From NCBI GenBank assembly GCA_963969345.1, contig OZ017766.1, forward strand, positions 7,440,001 through 7,504,000: 64,000 nucleotides of DNA, given 5' to 3'. The stretch is from Turbatrix aceti (taxonomy: Eukaryota > Nematoda > Chromadorea > Rhabditida > Panagrolaimidae). Both the position numbers and the translations under genes were made by a program. Below are positions 24,601-35,789 of the stretch, piece after piece. The stretch's first letter is position 1; each line of letters starts with the position of its first letter. Under the pieces are notes generated by a model, which did not search any database, was not told the DNA's origin, and saw nothing but the letters and a program-made list of their open reading frames with translations.

Positions 24601-27390
24601 CGGGTAAAAGTTTTTTTCGAGAATTAATGGATTTTGTCCATTGCGGGTAATGAATATCGATACAAATTTTTTAATGGAACATGTCCATTCGAGTCATTTT
24701 TTTGTGAGTACCCTGTAAAACCCTGGGGGCCCTAGACAGGGCAATGATAGATGTCAAGCGTTTCAGATGCCTACGACAACGATCAACTCGTCCTTCGATG
24801 GAAGCCCCAAAGTCCGATTGACATCAACAGCGAGATCAGAATGCCAGACATGAGACTCAGGAGACTGGAGTCTGCGAGTCGAAATGACTCCTATGCAACT
24901 GGTAATTGAAATAAAAAAACTAAAAAAATGCATTTCATATACTGAAAAAAAATTTACATATTACGTTTTTGAAAATAAAAGTTCAATACATTTTTGTAAA
25001 AGTTAAAAAAATGTTTGTTAGTTTACAAAAATCTTACAAAACGTATAAATATTTTTGTATGTGAAAAAAAAATTATCATAATAATTTTTTTTTATTTTAA
25101 TAAAAAAATTTTTAAAATAAAAAAAAAAGTTTTTTTAAATTAAACGAAATTTAAAATTTAAAAACAATAAAACTTTTTTACACCCATAAAAATTAAAAAA
25201 AAATTAAATTATTATATTTCACGAAAAATTCTTACTTGCCAGAATTTTTTTACATTTTGCAACTTTTTTTTTGTAATAAAAAAAATTTAAAAAAAAATGT
25301 TGAAAGGAAACAAGTAATTTTTGTTTATTGTTTTAGTTTTCCTTATAAAATGAAAAAAAATTTTGGGCACATTTTTTTTATGTTTTTTTAATTTTTTTAA
25401 TTTTAGGCACTTGGTCATGCGCCATCGTAACCTTCAAGATCGACCGTGAACTCACCCATCATATCATCCAGACCTATATCCCCAGCGCCCTTATCGTCAC
25501 AATCAGCTTTTTTTCCTTCTGGCTCGACGTCGATTCTGTTCCCGGCCGGGTTTCGCTCTCAATTACCACCATTTTGACCGGTTTGTACATTTTTTTCTAA
25601 ATATTTATTTACACATGTGACAGGGTGCAGATGTCCTTCAAGCAAATTAAAAACTTGGCAAATTGACAAAATTGCTTCTAAATATTTACGAGCCTTTTAA
25701 AACCCAGAAAATTTCAGTCGCAACGCAAAACTCAGCTGCAAAAATGGCATTGCCTCAGGCGTCGGATTTAAAGGTTATAAAAAGGTTCAGAAAAAGGGAA
25801 AAAAAAACAAAATGTGTTTTAGGCAATTGACATTTGGATGGGGGCCTGCCTGACCTTTGTTTTCGGCACCATGATCGAATTTACGTATGTTTTGGAACGA
25901 ATTTTACGATCAGTCAAAAATTTTTTTTTTAGCATAGTCAACTTTTGCGTGCGCAGAAAAACGAAAATGAAACCAAGAATGTCGGCGGTCTTAGGACTCG
26001 GAGAACAGGTGCAACGACTAATTTACACTAACCAAGTTCGTGTGTTTGGTGACCTTGCGTACACTAACTTCTTCTAAGTTTTTTTTTCTTTGGCACTTTT
26101 TTTTGTCCTTTATTTTCTCGTTTACACGTATTTAATTTCGTTTTTCTTTTTCTTTTTCTTTTCGTATTTCCTTTTCGTATTTATTTCCTTATTATTTCTG
26201 ACCGAGTTCGAAGTTCGAACAATGCAGTGTCGCCTGACTAATCCTCTTTTTTTTTCTTGGCACACTGCAGTGTTGTACTGATTCAATTTTACCCTTCTTT
26301 TCAATGACTCTTTTTTTCTTTTTTCAGAAATTGGGCTCCGTAGACTCGCCAATTCACCAGAAAGACGTCGCGTGCCGGACCGTTTACTTCGATGATGACA
26401 ATCTCGGGGGACTTGCGCAACGCGGAAATGGTCAGGATGCGGATTACACCGAGGCTCTCCTTCGGAGGGTGGGCAACGGATATTCGGGAAGCACGCCGTT
26501 TGACTCAAAGCAAAATCTGGCAGCAACCATACCCTCGCTCCTCAAGGGCACTGAGGAGTGGAGTAGGGGTCAGAGAATTACGAAAACTAAGAAAAAAGCG
26601 GAGGAAAGGTTTGTGTTTTAATTAAACCGGGTTTTTTGAACGTCAGAATCAGAGTTGTCGTTCGAATGCTTGAATTCGAACAATTTTCAAATTTTCGAGC
26701 AGCGCAAAAATTGATTTCAAGATTTAAAAAAAATCAAGTCGGGTCAGTAAAATTACCTTAAATTTTGAAAAATAATTATTTTCGTCAAAAATGTTGAATT
26801 TAGTTTTTTTTCTGAAAATTTTTGATTTGCAAAAAAAAATCAAAAAAAATTTAAATGTTTTTTTTGATTTGAAAAAAAAATGAATATAAAAAAAATTTCG
26901 ATTTTGAAAATATATAAATAAATTAATTTTTTTAATTGCATTTAAAAAAATTTGAAAAAATAGAAAATTGGATTACATATAAATATTTTTTTTGATTTAC
27001 AAAAATCTAAAAAAATTAAATTGAATTTTTGCTTTTTATTTTTGATAAAAAATGCAAAAAAATAATTTTTATTTACATTTTTTATCTCATTAAATTTTTT
27101 TTTGTTAATTGTCGACTCAAAATTTTCGAGTCGAGCAGCTCGAAATCCAAATCGAGGAAGTTCGAATCGAGTTCGAAAGTTCGACTCGATAATTGTGGCT
27201 CATTTGATACCTCTGGTCAAAATCATGACGTTATTTTTTTTTCAGACTTCTGCGAGCCGAGGAAAACAGAAAGCTGGCACAAAGCATCGATCGAAAAAGT
27301 CGCGTCTGCTTTCCCCTGGCATTTATTCTGTTCAATATCGCCTATTGGTGGTACTACCTTCGGACAAGCGCAATTGAACAGTTTCATTGA
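18660..27390 (+). CDS. Cys-loop ligand-gated anion channel (glycine/GABA-receptor-like, nematode LGC type)
   Basis: A pentameric neurotransmitter-gated channel subunit of the plasma membrane. Thirteen exons (18660-18798, 21339-21524, 22032-22094, 22251-22290, 22839-22877, 22947-22990, 24767-24901, 25407-25580, 25718-25773, 25823-25884, 25933-26008, 26328-26608, 27246-27390) join to 480 codons in one frame. Seen in order: a signal peptide (MVMLSLLVLLTSIKP), loop SMYIEGMTSF, IWHPDMYFANA, the Cys-loop C-x13-C ending in YPLDSQSC, TM1 IIQTYIPSALIVTISFFSF, TM2 VPGRVSLSITTILT, TM3 AIDIWMGACLTFVFGTM, a ~120-residue cytoplasmic loop, and TM4 RVCFPLAFILFNIAYWWYYL. Pro-Gly-Arg at the start of TM2 resembles the PAR motif of chloride-selective receptors. 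The second loop-C disulfide of GlyR is absent: only TWSC is present. The ligand cannot be told from sequence. A start at 18570 is also open. Introns 1 and 6 contain transposons. Confidence 0.85.
19562..21119. mobile_element. Tc1-like palindromic (foldback) element in intron 1
   Basis: Both ends start CAGTAGTGGCCAAAAGTTTA, a Tc1/mariner-type terminus, with TA at both flanks (19560-19561 and 21120-21121). The two halves are inverted copies of about 680 bp around a centre near 20340. Each arm has a remnant frame resembling the helix-turn-helix start of a Tc1 transposase (for example SLGQIAKKIHIQRSSVM in the left arm) that stops early. No full transposase, so it is inactive on its own. Confidence 0.8.
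23423..24708. mobile_element. TIR element family 'CTCAC', copy 2, in intron 6
   Basis: Complete 1286-bp element. The TIR is CTCACAAAAAAATGA at the left and its reverse complement at the right, flanked by TA on both sides (23421-23422 and 24709-24710). It matches the copy at 16069-17339 with few changes. Inserted between two exons of the Cys-loop domain of the channel gene. Confidence 0.85.
23836..24162 (+). CDS. Short basic ORF of the CTCAC element, copy 2
   Basis: 108 codons, two residue changes near the C-terminus from the frame at 16481. Contains LARHAVLKRR. Unknown function. Lies on the same strand as the host channel gene, within its intron. Confidence 0.3.
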   Translation: MKILHEKNGLEVHDMCFSNKLYSSALARHAVLKRRNQQISIQSSSTYFSPNSNANLKILTTRRIKTTTLPTDDYTVLLEKHMSCKPQTVNITRAKFLPWLESINNSSK

Positions 27391-27397
27391 CTGACTG

Positions 27398-27578
27398 AGT
27401 ATTTTTTTTTGTTGCAACAACAAGGTATAAAATACGATATTATCATAATTTTAATATTTACCTTTACGTCATCGTCGAGACCGCTGACCCCGGGAATGGT
27501 CGTTGCTGTTGAAAATGTTGAAAATGTTGTGGAGCAGATAACCGCGAACCACATTAACCCAGTTGCCTTGCAAAACAT
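27398..27578 (-). CDS. Possible small secreted peptide, antisense to the channel's last exon
   Basis: Exon 27454-27578 encodes MFCKATGLMWFAVICSTTF, a good signal peptide, and ends GLDDDVK at a donor GTAAAT. An acceptor ATACTCAG near 27398 would add about 20 residues, ending in a stop inside the antisense of TM4 (to about 27340). The overlap with a conserved exon makes this doubtful. Confidence 0.25.
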
Positions 27579-27791
27579 ACAGTGAAAAAACTTTTATTGC
27601 CCTGTGACTCGGGTAAAATTCCCGTAATCAACGGGAACTAATTTATCAAGACATGGAAAAAATTCTGTTTAACGATTTCTAACAACTACATTGATTTGCA
27701 CTTAAAGATAACATGACTAGCAGGGAATACAATTATGTATAAAAGTTCAATTGATCGTAACAGGTGATACACGTGGATTCAGTGAAAACGT

Positions 27792-30516
27792 TTAAGACAA
27801 AAATGTCGGCGACAAAACAGCGCCAGCCAAAACAGTTGGGGTCAAGACGGGTGGAGACATGGCAGTCGGCGATAACACTGCACCCGTGATGACAAAAGGT
27901 GATAGAATATCGGGAGAAAGTACCGTGGGATTCAAAATAGCAGCTGTGATGACGTATGGATTGATGACGTTTGGCGAAAGTGCGTAGGGGGATAAAATGA
28001 AGGGTGTCAGAATAAAGGGGCCCAGGATGAAGGGACCAAAGACGTAGGGACTCAGGATGAAGGGATCTGCGATGACGGGTGATAACACAAAAACGCCGAA
28101 GACGGTAGGATTGAGGATGGGTGGAGAGAACATGTTGGGTGATAGAATCAATGGGCCAAGGATGCCGAGACCATAGGTTGGCGCAAACATGTATGGCGCC
28201 AATACCACAGGTGCGTTCACGCTGATCCAGGAAATCTGACGCTTGGATCGAATTGTTCCATTGGGATATTTTTCAATTTTTTCGATTTGTGTGCTTTCAA
28301 ACTTGCTTTTATGGATAGTGCCATTAGGATATTTCACGGAACCGTCGAGTTGAACTGTTTCGTTATTGGCAATATGCTCAATTGTGTGCCAAAGTCGCTC
28401 ATCGAGCTCTTCTCTGGATAATCCATCGTATTCGTCCAGGTGTTGCAAATCCAAAGCGTCCTCCTTGTGACCCTGGTCTCGAAGAAGTTTTTCCACCTGA
28501 TATTTTTTGAGGTAATCAAAGCCTCGATCGGAGTATCGATCTTTTTGATCGGGAAACATGTTTTTCTCGACGTTGAGAAACGCGCGGATAATTTTTTCCG
28601 TGGCCTTTAGTAGGGGTCCAGTGTTATGGGGTCCAAGGAGATCCAAATGAGGATAAAGATCGATAATCTCGTTAACAGCAGTCGCAGAACCAGACATGTG
28701 CATGACCATTTCCATGATACGGTTGCGTTCGCGTTCACCGATGCCGAGAAGCTTCGCGAGCCACGGGAAGCTGGCAATGTTGTTTGACCCGTCGGTTTCG
28801 TTGCTGTTGTACATGGCTAGGATGTTGGGTGACAGAACTTTTTGGGGTTGTTCTTCTCCGTTGTTTTCCGGCATTAGGGGCATAATTCTGGGACTTAGGG
28901 TCCTGACACTCTGATTTTTGGTACTATTTTGCTGGCCTGTAGCCTTCATGAGGAGGTTCATAGCGTCGTGCATAATTCCAACAGGTGATTTTCGTTCTTT
29001 TGGAGTCAAAGATGCATCTGGTCGATCGAGAACCAAATCATACATTCGTTTTTCGTAAACTTTGGCTCCAGGCATTCGTTTTTGTTTTTTTATTTGTCGT
29101 TGAATTCCTTCGAGACGCGCAAACATGTATGGCCATTTTTCGAGTTCTCCCTTTGTAAAGCTGATATTTTTCTTGTCAGCGGAATCGTGGACCATGGAAG
29201 TTATCTGAAGCCGAGTAATTTGAAAAAAAAAATATAATTAAAATTCAGGATAACTTACGATAGAAACAAAAGATTTGTCATCGTGGTGCAGGGGAATAGA
29301 TTCCAGTCTCGAAGCTGTGCGGACGGTTTTTGGCTTGAATTTTCCTCGGTACATCATTTCGGCCTAAAAATGGGGTGTCAATTACCTTGGGGTTAAAAAA
29401 AATATCTACAACTTACAACTCTGACATCCGTATCGAGATCCATATCGACAAGTCGATGACTGTGACTTCGCTTTGAGCGATGCATGTATTTTTGCAGACG
29501 GCGACTGTTTGTGTTTGTTTTCAGAGGCTGAGTATTCAACTTTTGTTTTCTACCAAATTTGTATCGTTTTCCAGAATTTGTAGAATATTTAGACAGAACA
29601 ATGCGCTGGAAATTTCCGAGTCGATTGAGGCGATAGATTTTTTTCTGGGCAGAATTATTCTTCAACGACGATTTCGACGCCTTCGAAGAAACTTGCAAGG
29701 ATACAGAATCCTCTTCCTGAACAAAACTTGAAGCAGGACGCTTCGATGAAGCGTGAACGACTGTGCGCGTCTTTTTTAGGGATTTCTGAGTAACATTAGA
29801 AGCAACGATTTTATCTTCTTTGGCCCAGGTTTTCAGCAGCGTCGGCCGAACAGAATAAATTTCCGGGCGACTGAGACGATTTTCTTGGCGTTGAAAAATT
29901 GCAGGATAATTTTCTTTTGTCTCAGGTGATTTTACCGTATCAAAAACTTTGTCAAGCAAAGATTGAAGAATTGAAAAAGCTTTTGTGCGAGTTGCCTTTT
30001 CTTCCGGAGTATCGTCAGGAATCTTTCCTTCTTCCTGTAGGTTTAAATACCTTTTACGAGCCCGAGTGACACATTTCGCAGCAAATACAACATCCTGACG
30101 GTCTTCAATAAGGTCGAGGCAGTATGCCAACCTCTTTTGTTCCCCTGAAAACGATGGAAAGTGATAAAACACAAAAACAAAAAATTTAAAAATTATTATT
30201 TACATACGTTTATCAAGTTGCTGGTAAAGTTCTTTGCCGAGTTTTGCAATTACAGATTTTATGGCAGTGTGATAGGATGCGCGATGGACGTGTTTCATCT
30301 TTTCCATACGATCGGGTGTCATTCTGAGGTCATCGAATCGTTTCATATACTCATTTTTTTCTATTGACATTTTTCCTGAAAATACACAAATAAATAATTG
30401 TTTTATGCAATTAAATATTTAATTAAATTATTTGTGAAAATTAATAAAGTTTTCCGCCTACCAAAATGAATGGAGACAATAAAAACCATGATTGAAACAG
30501 CGGGTTGCAACCGCAT
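27792..30516 (-). CDS. Moulting-cycle protein, MLT-10-like family
   Basis: A nematode-specific secreted protein of the type expressed in hypodermis around moults. Five exons (30462-30516, 30208-30375, 29417-30144, 29259-29363, 27792-29204) join to 822 residues. Signal peptide MRLQPAVSIMVFIVSIHF. The first half is a basic, Lys/Arg/Ser-rich region. The middle contains LSPRIMPLMPE, LSPNILAMY, WLAKLLGIGERERN and LREE-type helices, the core of the moulting-cycle family. A furin-like RSKRQ near residue 672 precedes a ~147-residue C-terminal array of short LSPxxxxPxIL repeats (PFILSPYVFGPFILGPFIL and similar), the hallmark of this family. Exon phases agree throughout. A TATA box lies 84 bp before the ATG. 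Family assignment is from the repeat array; the exact paralogue is not determined. Confidence 0.8.
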
Positions 30517-30599
30517 CGTGAAAGAAATTGGAATTGAGGTGTTGCGCAAGTCTGAATGAAAGCGATACCAGCGTACCAAATGACTCTTTTTGACGACAT

Positions 30600-30605
30600 T
30601 TTATA
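30600..30605 (-). promoter_or_regulatory. TATA box of the MLT-10-like gene
   Basis: TGTATAAAATG on the minus strand, 84 bp upstream of the ATG at 30516, a plausible core promoter position. Confidence 0.5.
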
Positions 30606-32046
30606 CAACCCCTAAAGTGCCGTTTTTAGATCCCGCCAAGTACTTTTGTCTATCCGGGAGATATGCATGCTAAGGATATTCCCGCCTCCTCAAAAGTTGG
30701 TGAACGAGAAAGAGTTTTCGTTTCGGTGCGTTTGTAATTAATTTTTTGGTCGTTTATCACACGCATAAGTCATAAAAGTGACTCGGATCAGTTATACGGT
30801 CACTCAACGGCACGAATTTGCTGGAACCGTAAATTTGTTGGGATTTCATGAAAAAAAGGGCGAGGGCATAAATGTTTACCTGACAGGTAGGTATACAGGT
30901 GTAGCACGTCGCAGATAGCTTCTAAACTAAATAAATAATTGGGTTCAGAGAAAGCACGCACATTTTTGACAAATGAACACTTTGGGTCAGGGATGGGCGA
31001 ACGTTCGTGTTCTTTCGAGTTCGTTCGCGAACAAAAATAAATTTTTCGAACAGATAAAACGAACAAAAATTTTGGTATACTCAGTTTAATGATGCTGAAA
31101 TTAATGTTATTTTTCCAAAAATGCCAAATATAGTGTCAATTACCTGTGGGAGCACACCAGGCTCCCGGTTGGGTTGGGGTTGTGGCGCGGGTGTCGCGTT
31201 GCCTGTAACGAGGCGGCCAGCGACAGAGAAACCAAGGAGAAAGAGGAACTCACCCAGGAGGTTCCTACACGCGCCCGTGGGTGTAGGTGATGAGTGAGAT
31301 GACCGGGCACCGAGTTGCCGGTCGGAGGAAACGAGTGGGACCAGGCGATAAGGTTAGCTGGTCCAAGAAGGGTAGAGCGAGCGTTAGGACCAGGCGATGA
31401 GGTTAGCTGGTCGCTAGTGTCGCTCTACGTGGGGCACACAGGAGTAAAGCACAGAGGTTTATTGGAACACCCAATAAACACAGAATACCACAGACAATAA
31501 CCAACAACAACGATATCCACAATACATCAACCAATCATCAACTAATCATCAACAATACATCATCAATCAGGGGCAGAATGAGAGCCTTATATACGAATCG
31601 GGGCAGAATATTCTGGAAGATACAAGAGGAGATCTGTGGGAACGTTCGCATTCGTTGATTGGTCGCGAAGTTTCCAGAGGATCGGGCCGAGGTTGAGCTC
31701 GATGCGCACGCGCTCCTCCATTTCGCCTCGAGACCAGAACGCGGGAAGTTCGAATACTTCGCGTGACGCGACACTCCCGGGGGGGGGAGCCGGAGGCGGA
31801 GATGAAGTGGCTACGATGTCGGTGGTAGGCGCGGTTCTGGCGATCAGTGTCGGGGGAGCTCGAGGTCGGCGTGTCTGAGCTCCGAGCGTGCAGATAGGCG
31901 ATGTCAGGGGGTCGTATTGCCTGGAACAGAGCGGCAAGCGACCGAGAAACCAATTGAAAGGAACTCACCAAGGAAGTGAGCTCCAGTTGGAAGATTTTTC
32001 CTTCCGAAAGGAAGGAACCCTCCGGGGGGCCCGTGGAGCGGAGCGG

Positions 32047-33807
32047 TTATCTTCTACGACGATGTAAGCCCGATGCTGATGTCGTCGTAGCCTTGTCGGG
32101 GCCGGTCCTGTCGAATTCGGGAGGCCAGCGGATGTCGGGAGGCGGCGCTTCCTTCCAGTTCCCGCCGGAAAGGACGTGCGGGATGTTGTCGTTCGCCCGA
32201 ACGATGGGGAGGTCGATGTGAGGTTTGCGACGAGTCATGATCATTGACCGGTGTTCGGAAGGCAAGCTGTCAAAGGAACGTTGAGAACGCGCGACAGAAC
32301 GGCCCATGGAAGCGATAAGCCGTTGTTTGCCGGGATGCGGTTGACGATCCTCGTCGACGGTTGACGGTTGCGAGCAATTGAGTTCTTTGTCGTTACCGAC
32401 TGTCGTTGGAAGCCGGGCTGGAAGATTGATCGTCTCGTCGATAGTTGCGTCAGGGAGAGCAACAGCGTCTTCGTTGTCGATTGCGACGTTGTCGTCGATC
32501 TTGACTGTGGTGTCTTCGGAGACTTCCGGAGCGTTGAGGGTCTTGAGAGAATCGGAGTTGTGGCAGGTCTTGTCTTCTTCTGCCATCACCACAGTGCCGA
32601 CAATGACCGAGTTTGTCAGCTGAGTTGCGGGGTTTTGAACCATTGTAGCTGCCTTAGCCGGGATGATTTCTTCGTGGTGGTTGTCGGGCGTCGCACAGCG
32701 TACACGATACTGTGGCGTCGTGATGACGGTCGAAACCAAGTGAGCTTGCTGCTCAGGGATGACAGGAGGCCAATGCTGCTGGAGTTGTTGATCTGGCACT
32801 GGAGAGCAGATGTACGCATGGTGGTGACCTTGGCACTTGGAGCACACTGCCTGGCACTCGCGAGAAAGATGATCGGTGGACAGGCACCGGAAACAACGTC
32901 GTTGAGTCTGCAGGATGCGTCGTCGTTCGTCCATCGCAGGCACTGAGCGGCAGTCCTGGTTGCCAGCGTGCTTACCACAGAAGATGCAGCGCTGCGTAGT
33001 CGACCGATGGTTCGGGAAGCGAGGACGGGGAGGCTCGTGGCGTTGACGAGGCGTTGTCAAACGGGAATACGCCCTTTCGAGTTCGTCGAAGGAATGGAAA
33101 ATCTCGGTGGCCGCCGCCATGTACTCCTTCGTTGTCCTGGGCGTCCGCCGCTTGATGATCTCGTCGAAGATGCGGGACGGGATGCGTTGACTGACAGCCT
33201 TGAAAACCATGAAGTTGTCGATGTCAGCTCCCAGGTATTCGAGTTGGTTGACGATACTCTGGATCGTCCGGAACGTCTGCAGGTCATCCGTGCGCTTGTT
33301 GTCGTGGATGGGCAGTTCGTACAGCCGTTCGCTGAGTTCCTCGATTGCCGCCGTAGGGTTGCCGTAGGTGGCGCGGAGCTCGTTGACGATGAGGTGGTAG
33401 TTGGCGGTTGTTGAACCATATGCTCGGAAGTTCTTCCTGACGTTCGGACCTAACTTACTGAAGAGCACGTTGAGTTTCGTCTGGACAGGGATCGATTGAT
33501 CGAGGTGGATAGATTCGAAGAGGTTCCAGAATGTGCCGAAGTCCGCCGCGTAACCATCGAAGACCGGGATGGCGTCGGTCGATGGTCGAAGGCTCTGGTT
33601 CGGGTAGTTGATCACAAGGTTCAGGCGGCCGGTACCAACAGGCAGAGTGCTGAGGTCGATCTTCATCTGTTGACCGGACATCTTGGGCAGGATCGCGATG
33701 TTGTAGGCGGTCTGCTGCTGCGAGTCTGCTGCGGATGAGGGATCGGTCGCAATGTACTTGAGTTGATGCCGCTTGGGGAAGTACGGGTCGTTGCTCATTG
33801 TTGCCAC
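32047..33807 (-). CDS. Retrotransposon Gag-like protein (DUF1759 type, zinc knuckles)
   Basis: A 586-codon intact frame with much higher GC than the surrounding DNA. The region around residues 75-240 (YAADFGTFWNLFESIH, LPIHDNKRTDDL, RIPSRIFDEI) is the DUF1759 capsid-like domain found in BEL/Pao elements. A CCHC knuckle CFRCLSTDHLSREC lies near residue 315, and CSKCQGHHHAYIC follows, the paired arrangement of BEL Gag. The C-terminal half is Thr/Asp-rich and ends in RRRR. An alternative start is the Met four residues in. The gene would package element RNA; without pol the element depends on others to move. Confidence 0.85.
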   Translation of the reverse strand: MATMSNDPYFPKRHQLKYIATDPSSAADSQQQTAYNIAILPKMSGQQMKIDLSTLPVGTGRLNLVINYPNQSLRPSTDAIPVFDGYAADFGTFWNLFESIHLDQSIPVQTKLNVLFSKLGPNVRKNFRAYGSTTANYHLIVNELRATYGNPTAAIEELSERLYELPIHDNKRTDDLQTFRTIQSIVNQLEYLGADIDNFMVFKAVSQRIPSRIFDEIIKRRTPRTTKEYMAAATEIFHSFDELERAYSRLTTPRQRHEPPRPRFPNHRSTTQRCIFCGKHAGNQDCRSVPAMDERRRILQTQRRCFRCLSTDHLSRECQAVCSKCQGHHHAYICSPVPDQQLQQHWPPVIPEQQAHLVSTVITTPQYRVRCATPDNHHEEIIPAKAATMVQNPATQLTNSVIVGTVVMAEEDKTCHNSDSLKTLNAPEVSEDTTVKIDDNVAIDNEDAVALPDATIDETINLPARLPTTVGNDKELNCSQPSTVDEDRQPHPGKQRLIASMGRSVARSQRSFDSLPSEHRSMIMTRRKPHIDLPIVRANDNIPHVLSGGNWKEAPPPDIRWPPEFDRTGPDKATTTSASGLHRRRR

Positions 33808-33830
33808 GCGGGTCTTTCAGGGCCGATCGA

Positions 33831-33843
33831 GGCCGATGCACCA
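33831..33843 (-). other. Primer-binding site, tRNA-Gly type
   Basis: TGGTGCATCGGCC on the minus strand, 24 nt upstream of gag, matches the complement of the 3' end of tRNA-Gly (TGGTGCATTGGCC) with one mismatch. The 5' LTR should end just beyond it, in the gap. Confidence 0.6.
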
Positions 33844-33847
33844 CAAT

Positions 33848-34047
33848 NNNNNNNNNNNNNNNNNNNNNNNNNNNNNNNNNNNNNNNNNNNNNNNNNNNNN
33901 NNNNNNNNNNNNNNNNNNNNNNNNNNNNNNNNNNNNNNNNNNNNNNNNNNNNNNNNNNNNNNNNNNNNNNNNNNNNNNNNNNNNNNNNNNNNNNNNNNNN
34001 NNNNNNNNNNNNNNNNNNNNNNNNNNNNNNNNNNNNNNNNNNNNNNN
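33848..34047. other. Assembly gap, 200 N
   Basis: Exactly 200 N, where the 5' LTR of the retrotransposon should be. A repeat-collapse gap. Confidence 0.95.
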
Positions 34048-34298
34048 TACCTTTGGCAATAAAAAGTGTAGGAAAACTGTCACCAAAAACGTGAAAATGC
34101 ATAATACCGAAGTTTACGTTTTTATACCCCGTTTGGACAAAATTTATTATAAAATATACTGAAAATCTGTTCGTTGTTTGTTCGTGTTCGTTCGCGAACA
34201 CTGAAAAAATGTACGCATTCGTTCGATTTATCGAACAAAATTAAAAAAATGTTCTCGTTCGTTCGAGAACAAAAAAAACGGTTGTTCGCCCCTCCCTG

Positions 34299-34986
34299 AT
34301 TGGGGTACATGGAAAAACAATTTGAAACATACTAAAAAGATGATAGATCATAGAAACCGATCTGATCTATCATTGACCCGGCGCGCACTCTTTGCTTTTC
34401 TCTGTGCACTTATAAGGTTGGTTGTTCACAGCCATAACAAACATGCGAGATCTTTGCCCGCTGCGAAAAAAGTTTGCAATTTCTTGTAGGCTATGTATCT
34501 TTTTTTCGATGATTTTTTCGGTTTTTTTGGCGAATTTTATAAAAAAAAATGAATTATCCGTTCCGTTTCAAGTAATCGACCCTGGTCAAATTGTTGTGTC
34601 TGCATTTAACCTGACTTCTATTTATAATGGATAATTTCGTTTCTAAGCGGTCAACTAAGCGGATAATTTCTAAGCGGTCAAATTTTGATAATGGATGCTC
34701 TTTAACGATTGTTTGCACTGATACGTATCTACTTTGACTACGGTAGGTCAAGTTAACTAACAATATTTTTTTGGATTTTGACGTAAGTGGGTCACCGTCA
34801 TTTTATTGCTACCGTTTCCTCTTCATTTTTTTTGTTTTTGTCCGGAAGCCGTTTTTTTTGGATTTTTTGGTTTTGGATGTATAATATCTGTGCTTTGATC
34901 CTCAAAAAAAAAAGTTGTTGAATGATTCTTTTTATAAGGAAATTTATTATTGATGAAAACAATAGTCGCATAAAAAGCAAGCAGCA
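34299..34986. other. No gene seen
   Basis: AT-rich spacer between two transposon blocks; no supported frame. Confidence 0.5.
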
Positions 34987-35789
34987 CTCACAAAAAAAAA
35001 ATTTCGGTCATTGCTTTCTGAAAAGCAATTAATTGATGTCGGGACAGCAAAATATTGCTAAGTTAGCTGCCTTAAAACCGCGTTGCTTTCGGGAAAGCAA
35101 TGTTGGTTTTGCATAACATTGCTTTTTAGACAGCAATAAATTGCTATTCTGCAAACCACGTTGCGGCCAGTTTTGCGTTGGTCTCAGCACGAAAAGCGTT
35201 GGCAAAGCGTGACGAACCCCCTTCCCGTTGCTGCTTTTTTGGCCCCATACGCCCCTTCGATACGGTATTAGGTACGGTATTTATTATTATTACAACAAAC
35301 AATGAATACAACAAACAAAAAGAGAAAAAATAAAGAATTCCAAAAACTTGTCGTTAGGCACAGCAGATTCAGTCATCTTGCCCGCGGGCCAAAAAGATCT
35401 TGACGCGTTTTTCTCGACGACGGTAGCGTGTTGTCATCGTCGACAAAGCGGCAGATTACTAACATTATGTCGACGTCGGAGTAAGGATGATGCCATTTTT
35501 ATTACAGCGATACATGGGTTGACATTTGAAGTAGCCTAAAAACAACTCATCAAAGGAGTCATCAAAAGGTTCAAAACTCACCAAAAAAAACACCGGCACG
35601 CACTTTGACGGCGGTTACGTTAAGCCGGATGATTAGAGAATCGTGATGGGTTTCTCGTCGACGACAGAAGTGTGTAAAACCATTGAAGTAGCCTGAAACG
35701 CAAATTGACACGTTTGTTTCTCAGGATGAGTGTAAAAAGGCAGAAAAAGGCTGTAATACCAAAAAATTCATTAACAACCAACAAATGAC

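Larger units (their letters stand above)
31145..34047 (-). mobile_element. BEL/Pao-type LTR retrotransposon lacking pol
   Basis: Starts TGTGGGAG at 31145, whose complement ends the 3' LTR in CA. TACC occurs just before it and again right after the gap at 34048, part of a 4-5 bp target duplication. Reading on the minus strand: the 5' LTR is hidden in the gap, then a primer site, then gag, then about 0.9 kb of non-coding sequence taken as the 3' LTR and spacer. There is no protease, reverse transcriptase, RNase H or integrase, so the element is internally deleted. The inner LTR border is not resolved. Confidence 0.75.
30988..34298. mobile_element. hAT-like MITE, copy b, split by an LTR element
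   Basis: Left part 30988-31144 begins CAGGGATGGGCGAACG; right part 34048-34298 ends CGCCCCTCCCTG. Together they match copy a in order and length. Flanks CTTTGGGT and ATTGGGGT agree at 6 of 8 positions, as for an old hAT target duplication. The interruption is the LTR retrotransposon described separately. Confidence 0.75.

Noticed and set aside
31567..31971. Two 116-134 codon minus frames downstream of gag
   Set aside because: Considered as a pol or env remnant, but no protease, RT or integrase motif; most likely LTR sequence.
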